This document shows, piece after piece, positions 1-5,281 of a DNA stretch of 8,251 nt. The translations under genes were made by a program, and so were the position numbers. The notes beneath the pieces are model-generated. The model was given only the letters and a program-made list of their open reading frames with translations, was not told the DNA's origin and did no database searches. Numbering within the stretch: position 1 is the stretch's first letter; each line of letters begins with the position of its first letter. Source of the stretch: Bifidobacterium breve (GTDB lineage Bacteria > Bacteroidota > Bacteroidia > Cytophagales > UBA9547); the NCBI GenBank assembly GCA_943325655.2, contig CALPQG020000091.1, forward strand, positions 1 through 8,251, given 5' to 3'.

Positions 1-159
1 TATAAACCGGTACAAATTACGAGTGACTTAAAAAGCTTTTGGGACAATACGTATTTTGAAGTCAAAAAAGAACTCAAACGCAGGTATCCCAAACACGAAT
101 GGCCCGAAAATCCTTGGATTGCGGAAGCGGTAAGGGGGGTGAAAAAGAAGGTGGTGTGA
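1..159 (+). CDS. hrpB: C-terminal end of ATP-dependent RNA helicase HrpB (partial)
   Basis: Frame 1 is open from the first base to a TGA at 157-159 and encodes the last 52 residues of a protein that begins outside the window. The peptide contains VQITSDLKSFWDNTY, then VKKELKRRYPKHEWPENPW. This is the signature of the HrpB C-terminal domain (a 'DL..FW...Y..V..E...RYPKH.WP..P' pattern) of the DEAH-type helicase family, whose members are usually about 800 residues long. HrpB proteins are ATP-dependent nucleic-acid helicases of poorly defined cellular role. The catalytic motifs are outside the window and cannot be checked. The end looks intact and is followed at once by a repeat-filled junction. 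The gene is convergent with the vapC-like gene. The family call is from memory of the motif. Confidence 0.85.
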   Translation, partial: YKPVQITSDLKSFWDNTYFEVKKELKRRYPKHEWPENPWIAEAVRGVKKKVV

Positions 160-421
160 AAGTAAAAAATTGTCTGTACCAGGATTAGCAGGATTAAAAG
201 ATTAGCAGGATTACGCTATTCGACTTTCACCCGATAAGCCCCAAAAGGCAATTGCATTGTCGAATCCGTATCGTAGGATTAGTAATCCGGATTAGAGAAG
301 TGTCGGATTGAAAATCCTTCGATAGGACTTCCGAATTGCAAATTCGGAAGAGCGGGATTCGGAAGAGCGGGATTCGGAAGAGCGGACAACATTTGAGTCA
401 AGCATGAGCGGGGGAAGAAAA
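160..421. repeat. Intergenic palindromic repeat cluster, copy A (diverged)
   Basis: This 262-bp junction between convergent hrpB and vapC holds no credible gene and is built of repeats. It opens with ATTGTCTG at 169-176, followed by AGGATTAGCAGGATTA-like units to about 213. This matches the left arm of the elements at 1207 and 1921. Three short palindromes follow: GGATTA-G-TAATCC (276-288), GGATT-GAA-AATCC (305-317) and CCGAATT-GCA-AATTCGG (331-347). A 15-bp tandem repeat follows these. The stretch from CAACATTTG (387-395) to about 416 resembles the right end of the copy before tspO (1303-1342). The order of modules therefore matches the later copies, although the middle differs. No transposase or protein-coding content is present, so it reads as a dispersed intergenic or MITE-like element. 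It may also act as a bidirectional transcription barrier between the convergent genes, but that is inference. Confidence 0.7.
342..386. repeat. 15-bp direct tandem repeat, three units
   Basis: The unit ATTCGGAAGAGCGGG occurs at 342-356 and 357-371. A third copy at 372-386 has A instead of G at its last base. The first unit overlaps the right half of the CCGAATT-GCA-AATTCGG palindrome. The AATTCGG-AGAGCG core recurs near 2081-2095, so the unit derives from a dispersed repeat that was locally amplified, probably by replication slippage. Confidence 0.85.
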
Positions 422-811
422 TCAAATCTTGTGTGGATTAATAAGGTTTAATCCTTGTATATGTTTAAAGTCATCAATATTACGAGTTACTAAATTTAAC
501 TGGTGTACTAAGGCAGTTGCAGCAATAATTGCATCCCCAAGTTTAAGCTTTTTGTATTGCCTGCGGAGTTCAATAGTTTGTTTGGTCACGGCTTCGTCTA
601 ATGGAATAACAGTTGCAGCATCAACAAATTCTTCTAATGCAATCAATTTGGAAGGTAAATCATTGAATCCAAGCACTTCAATTTTAACCGCAACAGAAAT
701 AAGAAAGTCATTATTGAAAATTGCTTCCATAAAGTCGTTTCCAGCAGAATTGAATCGATTAGCAGCGTAATCAATAATTACATTACTATCAACTATAAAT
801 CTCTGTCCCAT
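422..811 (-). CDS. vapC: VapC-like PIN-domain toxin ribonuclease
   Basis: This encodes a 129-residue protein of typical VapC length. PIN-domain toxins are magnesium-dependent endoribonucleases that cut tRNA or rRNA when freed from their antitoxin. The acidic active-site residues are in place: Asp8 in FIVDSNVIIDY, Glu45 in VKIEVLGF, Asp93 in KLGDAIIAATA, and Asp113 or Asp114 in TRNIDDF. The order and spacing fit the family. The ATG at 809-811 lies 19 bp inside the end of the upstream antitoxin gene, a usual arrangement for translational coupling of a toxin to its antitoxin. The stop codon lies about 5 bp from the edge of repeat copy A. The target RNA cannot be read from sequence. The gene looks intact. 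Confidence 0.9.
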   Translation of the reverse strand: MGQRFIVDSNVIIDYAANRFNSAGNDFMEAIFNNDFLISVAVKIEVLGFNDLPSKLIALEEFVDAATVIPLDEAVTKQTIELRRQYKKLKLGDAIIAATALVHQLNLVTRNIDDFKHIQGLNLINPHKI

Positions 812-1023
812 TCTTTACGAGCTTGTTTTAAATAATTGTTGTATTGGTCAGCTTCTTCATTGGTTAATAAACCTTTGAAACGGGAAACATTATTTGTATT
901 ACTGGTTTTATTTTCAATTTCATCTAAATCTAAAAAAGTTATTTCTACACGTTTACCCACGTATTTTTGTGGAATAGATATGTATAAATCGGTATTTTGA
1001 GGGGTTATAATAGTTCTTACCAT
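793..1023 (-). CDS. vapB: VapB-like antitoxin, AbrB/MazE-like N-terminus
   Basis: From the ATG at 1021-1023 this encodes 76 residues. The N-terminal part (TIITPQNTDLYISIPQKYVGKRVEITF, residues 4-30) has the IP..YVGK.VE pattern of swapped-hairpin AbrB/MazE-type DNA-binding antitoxins. The charged C-terminal part (RFKGLLTNEEADQY, then LKQARKEWDR) resembles the segment that wraps around and inhibits a PIN toxin. It precedes the toxin gene and overlaps it by 19 bp, the standard antitoxin-first order. Such proteins normally repress their own operon together with the toxin. The frame stays open upstream to a TTG at 1048-1050, but the ATG is preferred because family members begin at this point (M-x-TIITP). 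The antitoxin family is assigned by pattern and context and is less certain than the toxin. Confidence 0.8.
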   Translation of the reverse strand: MVRTIITPQNTDLYISIPQKYVGKRVEITFLDLDEIENKTSNTNNVSRFKGLLTNEEADQYNNYLKQARKEWDRDL

Positions 1024-1047
1024 GGCATTATAGCTTAAAGGAATAGT

Positions 1048-1078
1048 CAAATTTACAAATCTTTAACGGTAATGTGAA
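1048..1078 (-). promoter_or_regulatory. Possible vapBC promoter (Bacteroidota type)
   Basis: Read on the minus strand, TAAATTTG at 1055-1048 matches the TAnnTTTG -7 box. It would start transcription about 20 nt before the vapB ATG. The expected -33 TTG is only approximated by TTC near 1078-1076, so support is weak. No clear operator palindrome was found nearby. Confidence 0.3.
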
Positions 1079-1140
1079 TAGTATTGGTTCAATTAAATTA
1101 TATTTGGGTGAAGTCAAGAAAGGATAGTTTTAAAGCCATT

Positions 1141-1342
1141 CTCCCCCCCCGCTATCGCGAAAGCTGGTGCATATCAGAAAGCAGTGGTGCGTGTACCAAG
1201 GAAATAATTGTCTGAATTAGGATGAAAGGATTAAAAGATGAAAGGATTTGGAAATAATCCTAAAATCATCTAATCCTAAAAATCTTAATTCAGACAATAT
1301 CCCAACATTTGGTCAAAGCCATGAACCAGCGGAGCTGGGGAG
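1141..1342. repeat. Long palindromic intergenic element, copy B (5' of tspO)
   Basis: This element fills most of the 353-bp gap between vapB and tspO. Its core is a hairpin at 1207-1298 with perfect 13-bp ends, ATTGTCTGAATTA (1207-1219) and TAATTCAGACAAT (1286-1298). The inner arms are imperfect and rich in AGGATTA / TAATCCT. Outside the core are a left module, CTCCCC then GCTATCGCGAAAGC (1141-1164, itself nearly palindromic), and a right module from CAACATTTG (1303) to AGCTGGGGAG (1333-1342). The outer ends, CTCCCC and GGGGAG, are also complementary, so the whole unit is a nested palindrome of about 200 bp. It ends 34 bp before the tspO ATG and so would lie in any tspO leader RNA. No coding content was seen. 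Confidence 0.8.
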
Positions 1343-1376
1343 AAATATTGATTATGTGTTAAAAAAAATAAAAAAA

Positions 1377-1835
1377 ATGATTTATAAACTCACAATTATT
1401 TTACTGCTCAATTTTGGTGCGCTTGCATTAGGTGGACTATTTACTAGCAAAGGAGTTCCATCAGAATGGTACATCAGTTTATCAAAGGCTCCTTGGACAC
1501 CACCTGGCTGGGTATTTGGCGTCGCATGGACTACAATAATGTTTTGTTTTAGTATTTACATGGTAAATTTATGGTCAGTTACTGAAGATAAAAAAACGCT
1601 TACAATACTATACGTGGCTCAATGGATATTGAATGTTGGATGGAACCCAACATTCTTTTATTATAACAAGGTATTGGCAGCTCTCTTTTTAATTAGCGCC
1701 CTAACGATACTTATTGGATTCTTTCTGTTTTTTTATTGGCCATCAATGAAACAAAAATCAATACTCATTGCGCCATATTTCATTTGGCTCTTAATTGCCA
1801 CTTCATTAAATGGCTATATCTACCTTAAAAATTAA
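1377..1835 (+). CDS. tspO: TspO/MBR family membrane protein (translocator-protein homologue)
   Basis: This encodes a 152-residue protein with about five membrane-spanning segments, the normal length and topology for TspO. TspO proteins bind porphyrins and related tetrapyrroles and are linked to oxidative and light stress. Visible family landmarks are WYISLSKAPWTPPGWVFGVAW (residues 31-51; the W..L.KP.W.PP motif, with Ala in place of the usual first Pro), LNVGWNPTFF (85-94; usually LN..WS..FF), and the C-terminal PYFIWLLIATSLNGYI (133-148). The frame extends upstream to a TTG at 1248, but that part is encoded by the palindromic repeat and is not TspO-like. The ATG at 1377 gives the family N-terminus (YKLTIILLLNFGALALGG). 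The gene stands alone, bracketed by two directly repeated copies of the same element. No convincing promoter box was found outside the repeat. Confidence 0.9.
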   Translation: MIYKLTIILLLNFGALALGGLFTSKGVPSEWYISLSKAPWTPPGWVFGVAWTTIMFCFSIYMVNLWSVTEDKKTLTILYVAQWILNVGWNPTFFYYNKVLAALFLISALTILIGFFLFFYWPSMKQKSILIAPYFIWLLIATSLNGYIYLKN

Positions 1836-1854
1836 GTTGAAATTGAATCATACG

Positions 1855-2027
1855 CTCCCCGCTGTCTATCGCGAAAGCAAGCACAAGCCTGAATGATTGG
1901 TGAGGTGTTCAGTGGAATTAATTGTCTGAATTAGGATGAAAGGATTAAAAGATGATAGGATGAAAATTATCTGAGTTAGAAAACCAATCCTAAAATCATC
2001 TAATCCTAAAAATCTTAATTCAGACAA
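1855..2027. repeat. Long palindromic intergenic element, copy C (3' of tspO)
   Basis: This is the second near-identical copy of the element before tspO, in the same orientation. It begins 19 bp after the tspO stop with CTCCCCGCTG, then TATCGCGAAAGC to 1878. The hairpin core is 1921-2027, with ATTGTCTGAATTA (1921-1933) and TAATTCAGACAA (2016-2027) as ends. The first 35 or so bases of the left arm and about 40 bases of the right arm match copy B essentially base for base. The central loop differs and is 15 bp longer. Conserved paired arms with a diverged loop suggest that the stem is what is maintained. The right outer module of copy B (CAACATTTG to GGGGAG) is absent. As a structured RNA it could serve as the 3' end of the tspO transcript, but it lacks a T-tract. 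Confidence 0.8.
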
Positions 2028-2247
2028 AAAGATAAATAATAGGAGTTAGAAAATAATACAAGATACGACATCGAATTGCAAATTCGGAGAAGAGCGAATA
2101 ATTCTTAAGACCGAGGTAAGCTAATAATATCCATATCACTCCATTAATATTAGCCAATCCTATACTCATTTTAATGCAATACTTAGTACCTTGTCTCCTG
2201 AAACAAATATACTTGTACTCAGGACTCATTACGCTGTACTCCCAACC
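2028..2247. repeat. Intergenic stretch before the helicase gene with two further repeat types
   Basis: No gene is supported here. CGAATT-GCA-AATTCG at 2072-2086, followed by GAGAAGAGCG, repeats the palindrome and flank seen at 331-355. From about 2179 to 2243 the sequence becomes GTAC-rich (ACTTAGTACC, GTACTCAGGACTC, GCTGTACTCCC). It resembles the GTAC repeats at 8144-8173 and 8226-8247 and ends 4 bp before the helicase ATG. TCCTGA (2196-2201) and TCAGGA (2219-2224) could pair across a 17-nt loop. TATACTTG at 2208-2215 is one base from a TAnnTTTG -7 box, but no TTG lies at the right distance, so no promoter is called. Confidence 0.5.
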
Positions 2248-3621
2248 ATGTCTATAAAATTTGCTGCCTTAGGATTAAATGAAGCACTTCTACAATCATT
2301 GGAAGAAAACAACATTGTTGACCCTTCTGAAATCCAGGAAAAAATAATTCCTATGGTACTTCAAGGCACCAAAAATATTGTCGGCATTTCTCAAACAGGA
2401 ACCGGTAAAACTGCGGCTTTTGGATTGCCTATCTTGCAACAAATAGATCCAAAATTACAACAAACCCAAGCCTTAATTTTGGTACCCACCAGGGAACTTG
2501 GCCAACAGGTCGCGAAGGACCTCTTTGTGTTTTCAAGGTATATTGTGCGCATCCATACAGAAGCAGTTTATGGGGGCAAAAAAATTGAGGAGCAAATTCA
2601 GAAATTAGCCACACCCAAACATATATTGGTAGCCACTCCCGGCCGTTTGCTGGACTTATTATCCAGAAAAGCAGTTGATTTAAGTCACCTGAAGTTTTTG
2701 GTCATTGACGAAGCCGATGAAATGCTGGCGATGGGCTTCCAACCTGATATAGCTAAAATTGTAAAAGCCTGCAAACCAGGTATTAGAAAATTGCTTTTTA
2801 CTTCTACCCTCGCTCCTACTTTGCAAGAAACCGTGACAGAATATTTGGGGAATGGGATTGAAGAAATCAACATTCAACCCCAGGAAGCGGTCAATGCAGC
2901 GATTGAACATTACTATATTGCCTACCAATACGGGTATAAATTTGAGTTTTTGAAAGCATTTTTATTGGAGAATATCACCGCGCGTGGCATTATATTTTGT
3001 CGTACCCAAGCCGCTACCAAATTGTTAAAGCAACAACTGGCGGGTTTCCCAATTGCTGTCAGTGCTTTGTATGGTGACCTCAACCAATTTGAGCGCGACA
3101 AAGTAATGAAGGCATTCAAAGACAAACGCATCCAGGTATTGATTGCTACCGATATTGCTGCCAGAGGAATTGATGTGGCCGCCTTGGATTTTGTAATGCA
3201 TTACCATTTGCCCGACAATACGGCGCAATACGTCAACCGCAGTGGTCGTACCGCGCGTGCAGGGAAAAAAGGCCGTTCGATTTGTATGTTACAACAAGAT
3301 GAATTGTACCAGAGAGAAGATTTTGAAGAGGAATTGAAGATTGAATTTGAAGCCATTCCTTTGGAAATCACTATAGACAAAAGTGACGCAACGCTTGTGG
3401 ACATGAGCATCAATATTGGGATTCGACATGACTTGAATATTGGCTCTGTATTGAAGTTTTTGACTTTCCACTCCGGCGTAAAAGAAACGGCCATTGTTGA
3501 CATCAACCTGGAAAGGGCCCATACTACTTTTGCGATTGAAAACAGGTATAAAAATCAATTGTTGCATAATTTACAAAACACCAAACACTTTCACCAAAGA
3601 ATTGTGATTGAGGAGTGCTGA
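2248..3621 (+). CDS. DEAD-box ATP-dependent RNA helicase with DbpA-like RNA-binding domain
   Basis: The 457-residue product has a two-domain RecA-like helicase core and a small C-terminal domain. In order, numbered from this ATG: FAALGL plus Gln30 (Q motif), SQTGTGKT (48-55, Walker A), PTREL (80-84), TPGR (130-133), DEAD (154-157), TST (185-187, motif III), IIFCRTQ (249-255, motif IV), ATDIAARGID (300-309, motif V) and NRSGRTARAG (330-339, motif VI). Residues 380-457 (MSINIGIRHDLNIGSVLKFL onward) fit the DbpA/CsdA-type RNA-binding domain that guides such helicases to structured RNA in ribosome assembly or cold adaptation. Two motifs depart from consensus: motif III is TST rather than SAT, and motif VI begins N rather than H. 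The ATG at 2248 is chosen. The frame opens at a TTG at 2191, but that extension is repeat-derived. It appears to be a single-gene transcript. Confidence 0.93.
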   Translation: MSIKFAALGLNEALLQSLEENNIVDPSEIQEKIIPMVLQGTKNIVGISQTGTGKTAAFGLPILQQIDPKLQQTQALILVPTRELGQQVAKDLFVFSRYIVRIHTEAVYGGKKIEEQIQKLATPKHILVATPGRLLDLLSRKAVDLSHLKFLVIDEADEMLAMGFQPDIAKIVKACKPGIRKLLFTSTLAPTLQETVTEYLGNGIEEINIQPQEAVNAAIEHYYIAYQYGYKFEFLKAFLLENITARGIIFCRTQAATKLLKQQLAGFPIAVSALYGDLNQFERDKVMKAFKDKRIQVLIATDIAARGIDVAALDFVMHYHLPDNTAQYVNRSGRTARAGKKGRSICMLQQDELYQREDFEEELKIEFEAIPLEITIDKSDATLVDMSINIGIRHDLNIGSVLKFLTFHSGVKETAIVDINLERAHTTFAIENRYKNQLLHNLQNTKHFHQRIVIEEC

Positions 3622-3645
3622 TTGGAGTCATAATTTAAGAAAAAA

Positions 3646-3763
3646 TTAGCGGTTATCCGTCTAATCCGCTTGATCAGCGTTCCATCCCACACTTGCGGGA
3701 TTATTCTAGAATAAAAACAAAATTGCACACAGATTTGGCGGATTGAGCGGATTGAGCGGATTA
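3646..3763. repeat. Hairpin-forming intergenic repeat (GCGGATTGA type) behind the helicase gene
   Basis: TAATCCGCTTGATCAGC (3662-3678) is an imperfect inverted match to GCGGATTGAGCGGATTA (3747-3763). The right arm is a 9-bp tandem, GCGGATTGA at 3738-3746 and 3747-3755 plus a partial third unit. The intervening loop carries a perfect 14-bp palindrome, TTATTCTAGAATAA, at 3701-3714. The element lies 25 bp after the helicase stop codon and occupies about half of the 229-bp gap. It may protect or terminate the helicase mRNA, but no T-tract follows the stem. It is a different family from the TTGTCTG elements. Confidence 0.65.
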
Positions 3764-3850
3764 TAAGATTACAAGGTGTTCTTTATTGGCCGAACGGCAT
3801 AGAGACATTTTTTTAACTTAAAATCAATTATCTCCTAAACAAAAAACATT

Positions 3851-4213
3851 ATGGAAACGCTTACAAAATTCTTAGAAAAAATACCTGCAGTCAAAAGTCC
3901 TATAGAAGCAATTTGTTATGATGATGGCAGTTGGTGGTTAAAGTTAAAAATTGACGTGCATCATAAAAACAGCTGGCATGTGGTTCAGGAATTGGCTCAT
4001 GCCATCAATTACCTTTCTGAAGATGAAAAATTACCTACAAAATTTTACCCTGTTTCTCCAGCGCCATTCGGAAACGGAGGTCCTGAGGTATTTTTATCTT
4101 GGATCATAGAAAACGAAGAAAGCGAATTCAGTCCTGAGGACCTGAAAAACTGGTTAGAAGGCCGACTTCCTGACGTGGAAGATGGACTGGAACAATGGGG
4201 AACGAATGTGTAA
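3851..4213 (+). CDS. Small acidic protein of unknown function
   Basis: This encodes a 120-residue soluble protein that I do not recognise. It has no signal peptide or membrane segment. It is rich in Glu and Asp, especially in the C-terminal third (ENEESEFSPEDLKNWLEGRL, residues 87-106), and notably rich in Trp (positions 28, 29, 42, 84, 100 and 116). The central part (KFYPVSPAPFGNGGPEVFLSW, about 64-84) has a Gly/Pro-rich loop that looks conserved. The pattern of short beta strands (AICYDDGSWWLKLKI), a helix (SWHVVQELAHAINYLS) and an acidic C-terminal helical part suggests a compact alpha/beta fold. The start is ATG at 3851, preceded by an A-rich leader without a Shine-Dalgarno sequence. The gene stands alone between the helicase repeat and a convergent lipoprotein gene. 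Codon use looks like that of the neighbours. It is probably a real gene. Confidence 0.7.
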   Translation: METLTKFLEKIPAVKSPIEAICYDDGSWWLKLKIDVHHKNSWHVVQELAHAINYLSEDEKLPTKFYPVSPAPFGNGGPEVFLSWIIENEESEFSPEDLKNWLEGRLPDVEDGLEQWGTNV

Positions 4214-4264
4214 CCTCAAAATTCAACTCATAAACCACTATCCATCAAACCTATTATTCCAGCT

Positions 4265-4292
4265 AAAAAAACAGTGCTTTTCTAAGCATTGT
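4265..4292 (-). terminator. Rho-independent terminator for the lipoprotein gene at 4384-5004
   Basis: Read on the minus strand, ACAATGCTT (4292-4284), a four-base loop and AAGCACTGT (4279-4271) form a 9-bp stem with one G-U pair. A run of seven T follows at 4271-4265. This is a standard intrinsic terminator about 90 nt beyond the lipoprotein stop codon. On the plus strand the same stem has no T-run, so it should act mainly on minus-strand transcription, though it may also slow transcription from the convergent gene at 3851. Confidence 0.75.
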
Positions 4293-4383
4293 GCATCAAT
4301 CTCTATAAATCAATAGGAAGGATAACTCAAAAATTGATTTGCAGATTCAACATCTTTAAACAAAATTTTCTAAAAAACATCCC

Positions 4384-5004
4384 CTATAATTTAAGATAGG
4401 GCAAATTCGCTAAAATAGTACTGTCAATTTTTACGGCAATAACTTCCTTATTTCCCATTTGAGGATAAAAAACGCAAGTTTTATACGTATATAAAGGTTT
4501 ACCTTTAGGCATCAATACATAGATATACCCTGGTGAATTTACTATCATCGAAGGGACAATTTCTTTGATGGGTTCAATGGTATCTTTATCGTTTCTAATG
4601 ACGAAAACCCTTTCCGAAAACTGTTTAATAAAATCCAGTCCACCGGCCTGTTTCAATTTTGATTGTACCCTTTTATCCAGACATGAAATAACAAAAAGCT
4701 GGTAATCAGGATTTTTATTCAATACTGTTTCAAGCTTTTCATTGCATTCAATAACCGACAGTGCCGATTCAACAGCTACAGGCCTGTACATAATACTGAG
4801 CCGAAATGAATCATTTTCAACGTATGCCATCACATGATGTGACGTATCTTCTAACCAGGAGACATACTGAGGTAATGTCAGTGCTATTGGAAATTCATTT
4901 TCTTCCATAAAAAAATCAAACAATAAATAATCATGTTCATTCTTGCCTGAAGTACAAGCTGACAAAAGAAATACAATCAAAAATATTTTCAAATAAACTG
5001 CCAT
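4384..5004 (-). CDS. Predicted lipoprotein of unknown function
   Basis: The 206-residue product starts with a lipoprotein signal peptide: MAVYLK, a hydrophobic stretch FLIVFLLS, and the lipobox LSAC with Cys17 as the lipid-attached residue. The mature part would be a cell-envelope protein of about 190 residues facing the periplasm or cell surface. I recognise no domain. It contains Cys87, Cys108 and Cys177, two of which might form a disulfide. Several beta-like stretches are visible (YQLFVISCL, RVFVIRND, GYIYVLMPKGKPLYTYKTCVFY). The ATG at 5002-5004 starts the signal peptide directly. The gene has its own promoter (5067-5097) and terminator (4265-4292), so it is probably a single-gene unit. 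It is divergent from the second lipoprotein gene but shows no obvious relation to it in sequence. Confidence 0.75.
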   Translation of the reverse strand: MAVYLKIFLIVFLLSACTSGKNEHDYLLFDFFMEENEFPIALTLPQYVSWLEDTSHHVMAYVENDSFRLSIMYRPVAVESALSVIECNEKLETVLNKNPDYQLFVISCLDKRVQSKLKQAGGLDFIKQFSERVFVIRNDKDTIEPIKEIVPSMIVNSPGYIYVLMPKGKPLYTYKTCVFYPQMGNKEVIAVKIDSTILANLPYLKL

Positions 5005-5066
5005 GTATAATCAATAAAAAATATAAAAATAATTCATACCGGTTTTCTTTCGGCTTAAAGATGAGA

Positions 5067-5097
5067 CAAAACTATAAACCTGAGGATTAGAAAACAA
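5067..5097 (-). promoter_or_regulatory. Bacteroidota-type promoter for the lipoprotein gene at 4384-5004
   Basis: Read on the minus strand, TTG (5097-5095), a 20-nt spacer and TAGTTTTG (5074-5067) match the -33 TTG and -7 TAnnTTTG boxes used by the primary sigma factor of this phylum. Transcription would start near 5061, giving a leader of roughly 55 nt before the ATG at 5004. Confidence 0.5.
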
Positions 5098-5233
5098 TGA
5101 CCTTTATCAAAAAATATCCCCCCTTGCAAAAAATCATTATTTATCCTGACTAAAATCAATTAAACAGCAATCCCCATGATTTGTGGTCTTAATTTAATGA
5201 GAATAATCAAATTATAAGATTTGGAATATCATA

Positions 5234-5262
5234 TTTTCTCCTCGATAACTGAAGTACTTTTG
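5234..5262 (+). promoter_or_regulatory. Possible promoter for the lipoprotein gene at 5282-6085
   Basis: TACTTTTG at 5255-5262 matches the TAnnTTTG -7 box and lies 20 nt before the ATG at 5282, which would give a very short leader. The -33 region is only TTTT (5234-5237), not TTG, so this is weaker than its divergent partner. The rest of the 277-bp divergent region shows no clear operator or repeat. Confidence 0.35.
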
Positions 5263-5281
5263 TGAATAAAATTTTTTATCC

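Noticed and set aside
342..386. CRISPR-like array
   Set aside because: The 15-bp units abut directly with no spacers, and no cas genes are present.
429..770. 113-residue plus-strand open frame
   Set aside because: It lies opposite the vapC-like gene, whose catalytic residues and coupling to an antitoxin are clear; it is an antisense shadow.
1024..1050. Longer antitoxin starting at TTG 1050
   Set aside because: The extra nine residues overlap the probable -7 box, and family members begin at the Met encoded at 1023.
1099..1106. TATATTTG on the plus strand as a tspO promoter
   Set aside because: No TTG lies 17-23 bp upstream. It is more than 270 bp from the tspO ATG and would have to read through the whole palindromic element.
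1248..1376. 43-residue N-terminal extension of TspO from a TTG codon
   Set aside because: It is encoded by the palindromic repeat and its right module, has no resemblance to TspO, and the ATG at 1377 gives the normal family N-terminus and length.
1141..2027. Composite transposon carrying tspO
   Set aside because: Neither flanking element encodes a transposase, and no target-site duplication was recognised. The bracketing is reported only as a repeat arrangement.
2020..2229. 69-residue minus-strand open frame with a hydrophobic C-terminal part
   Set aside because: It runs through repeat copy C, a mini-palindrome and the GTAC repeat, overlaps the helicase upstream region, has no family resemblance, and is best explained as chance.
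5252..5259. AAGTACTT palindrome as an operator before the lipoprotein gene
   Set aside because: It is only 8 bp, overlaps the -7 box, and has no second half-site. A chance match is more likely.
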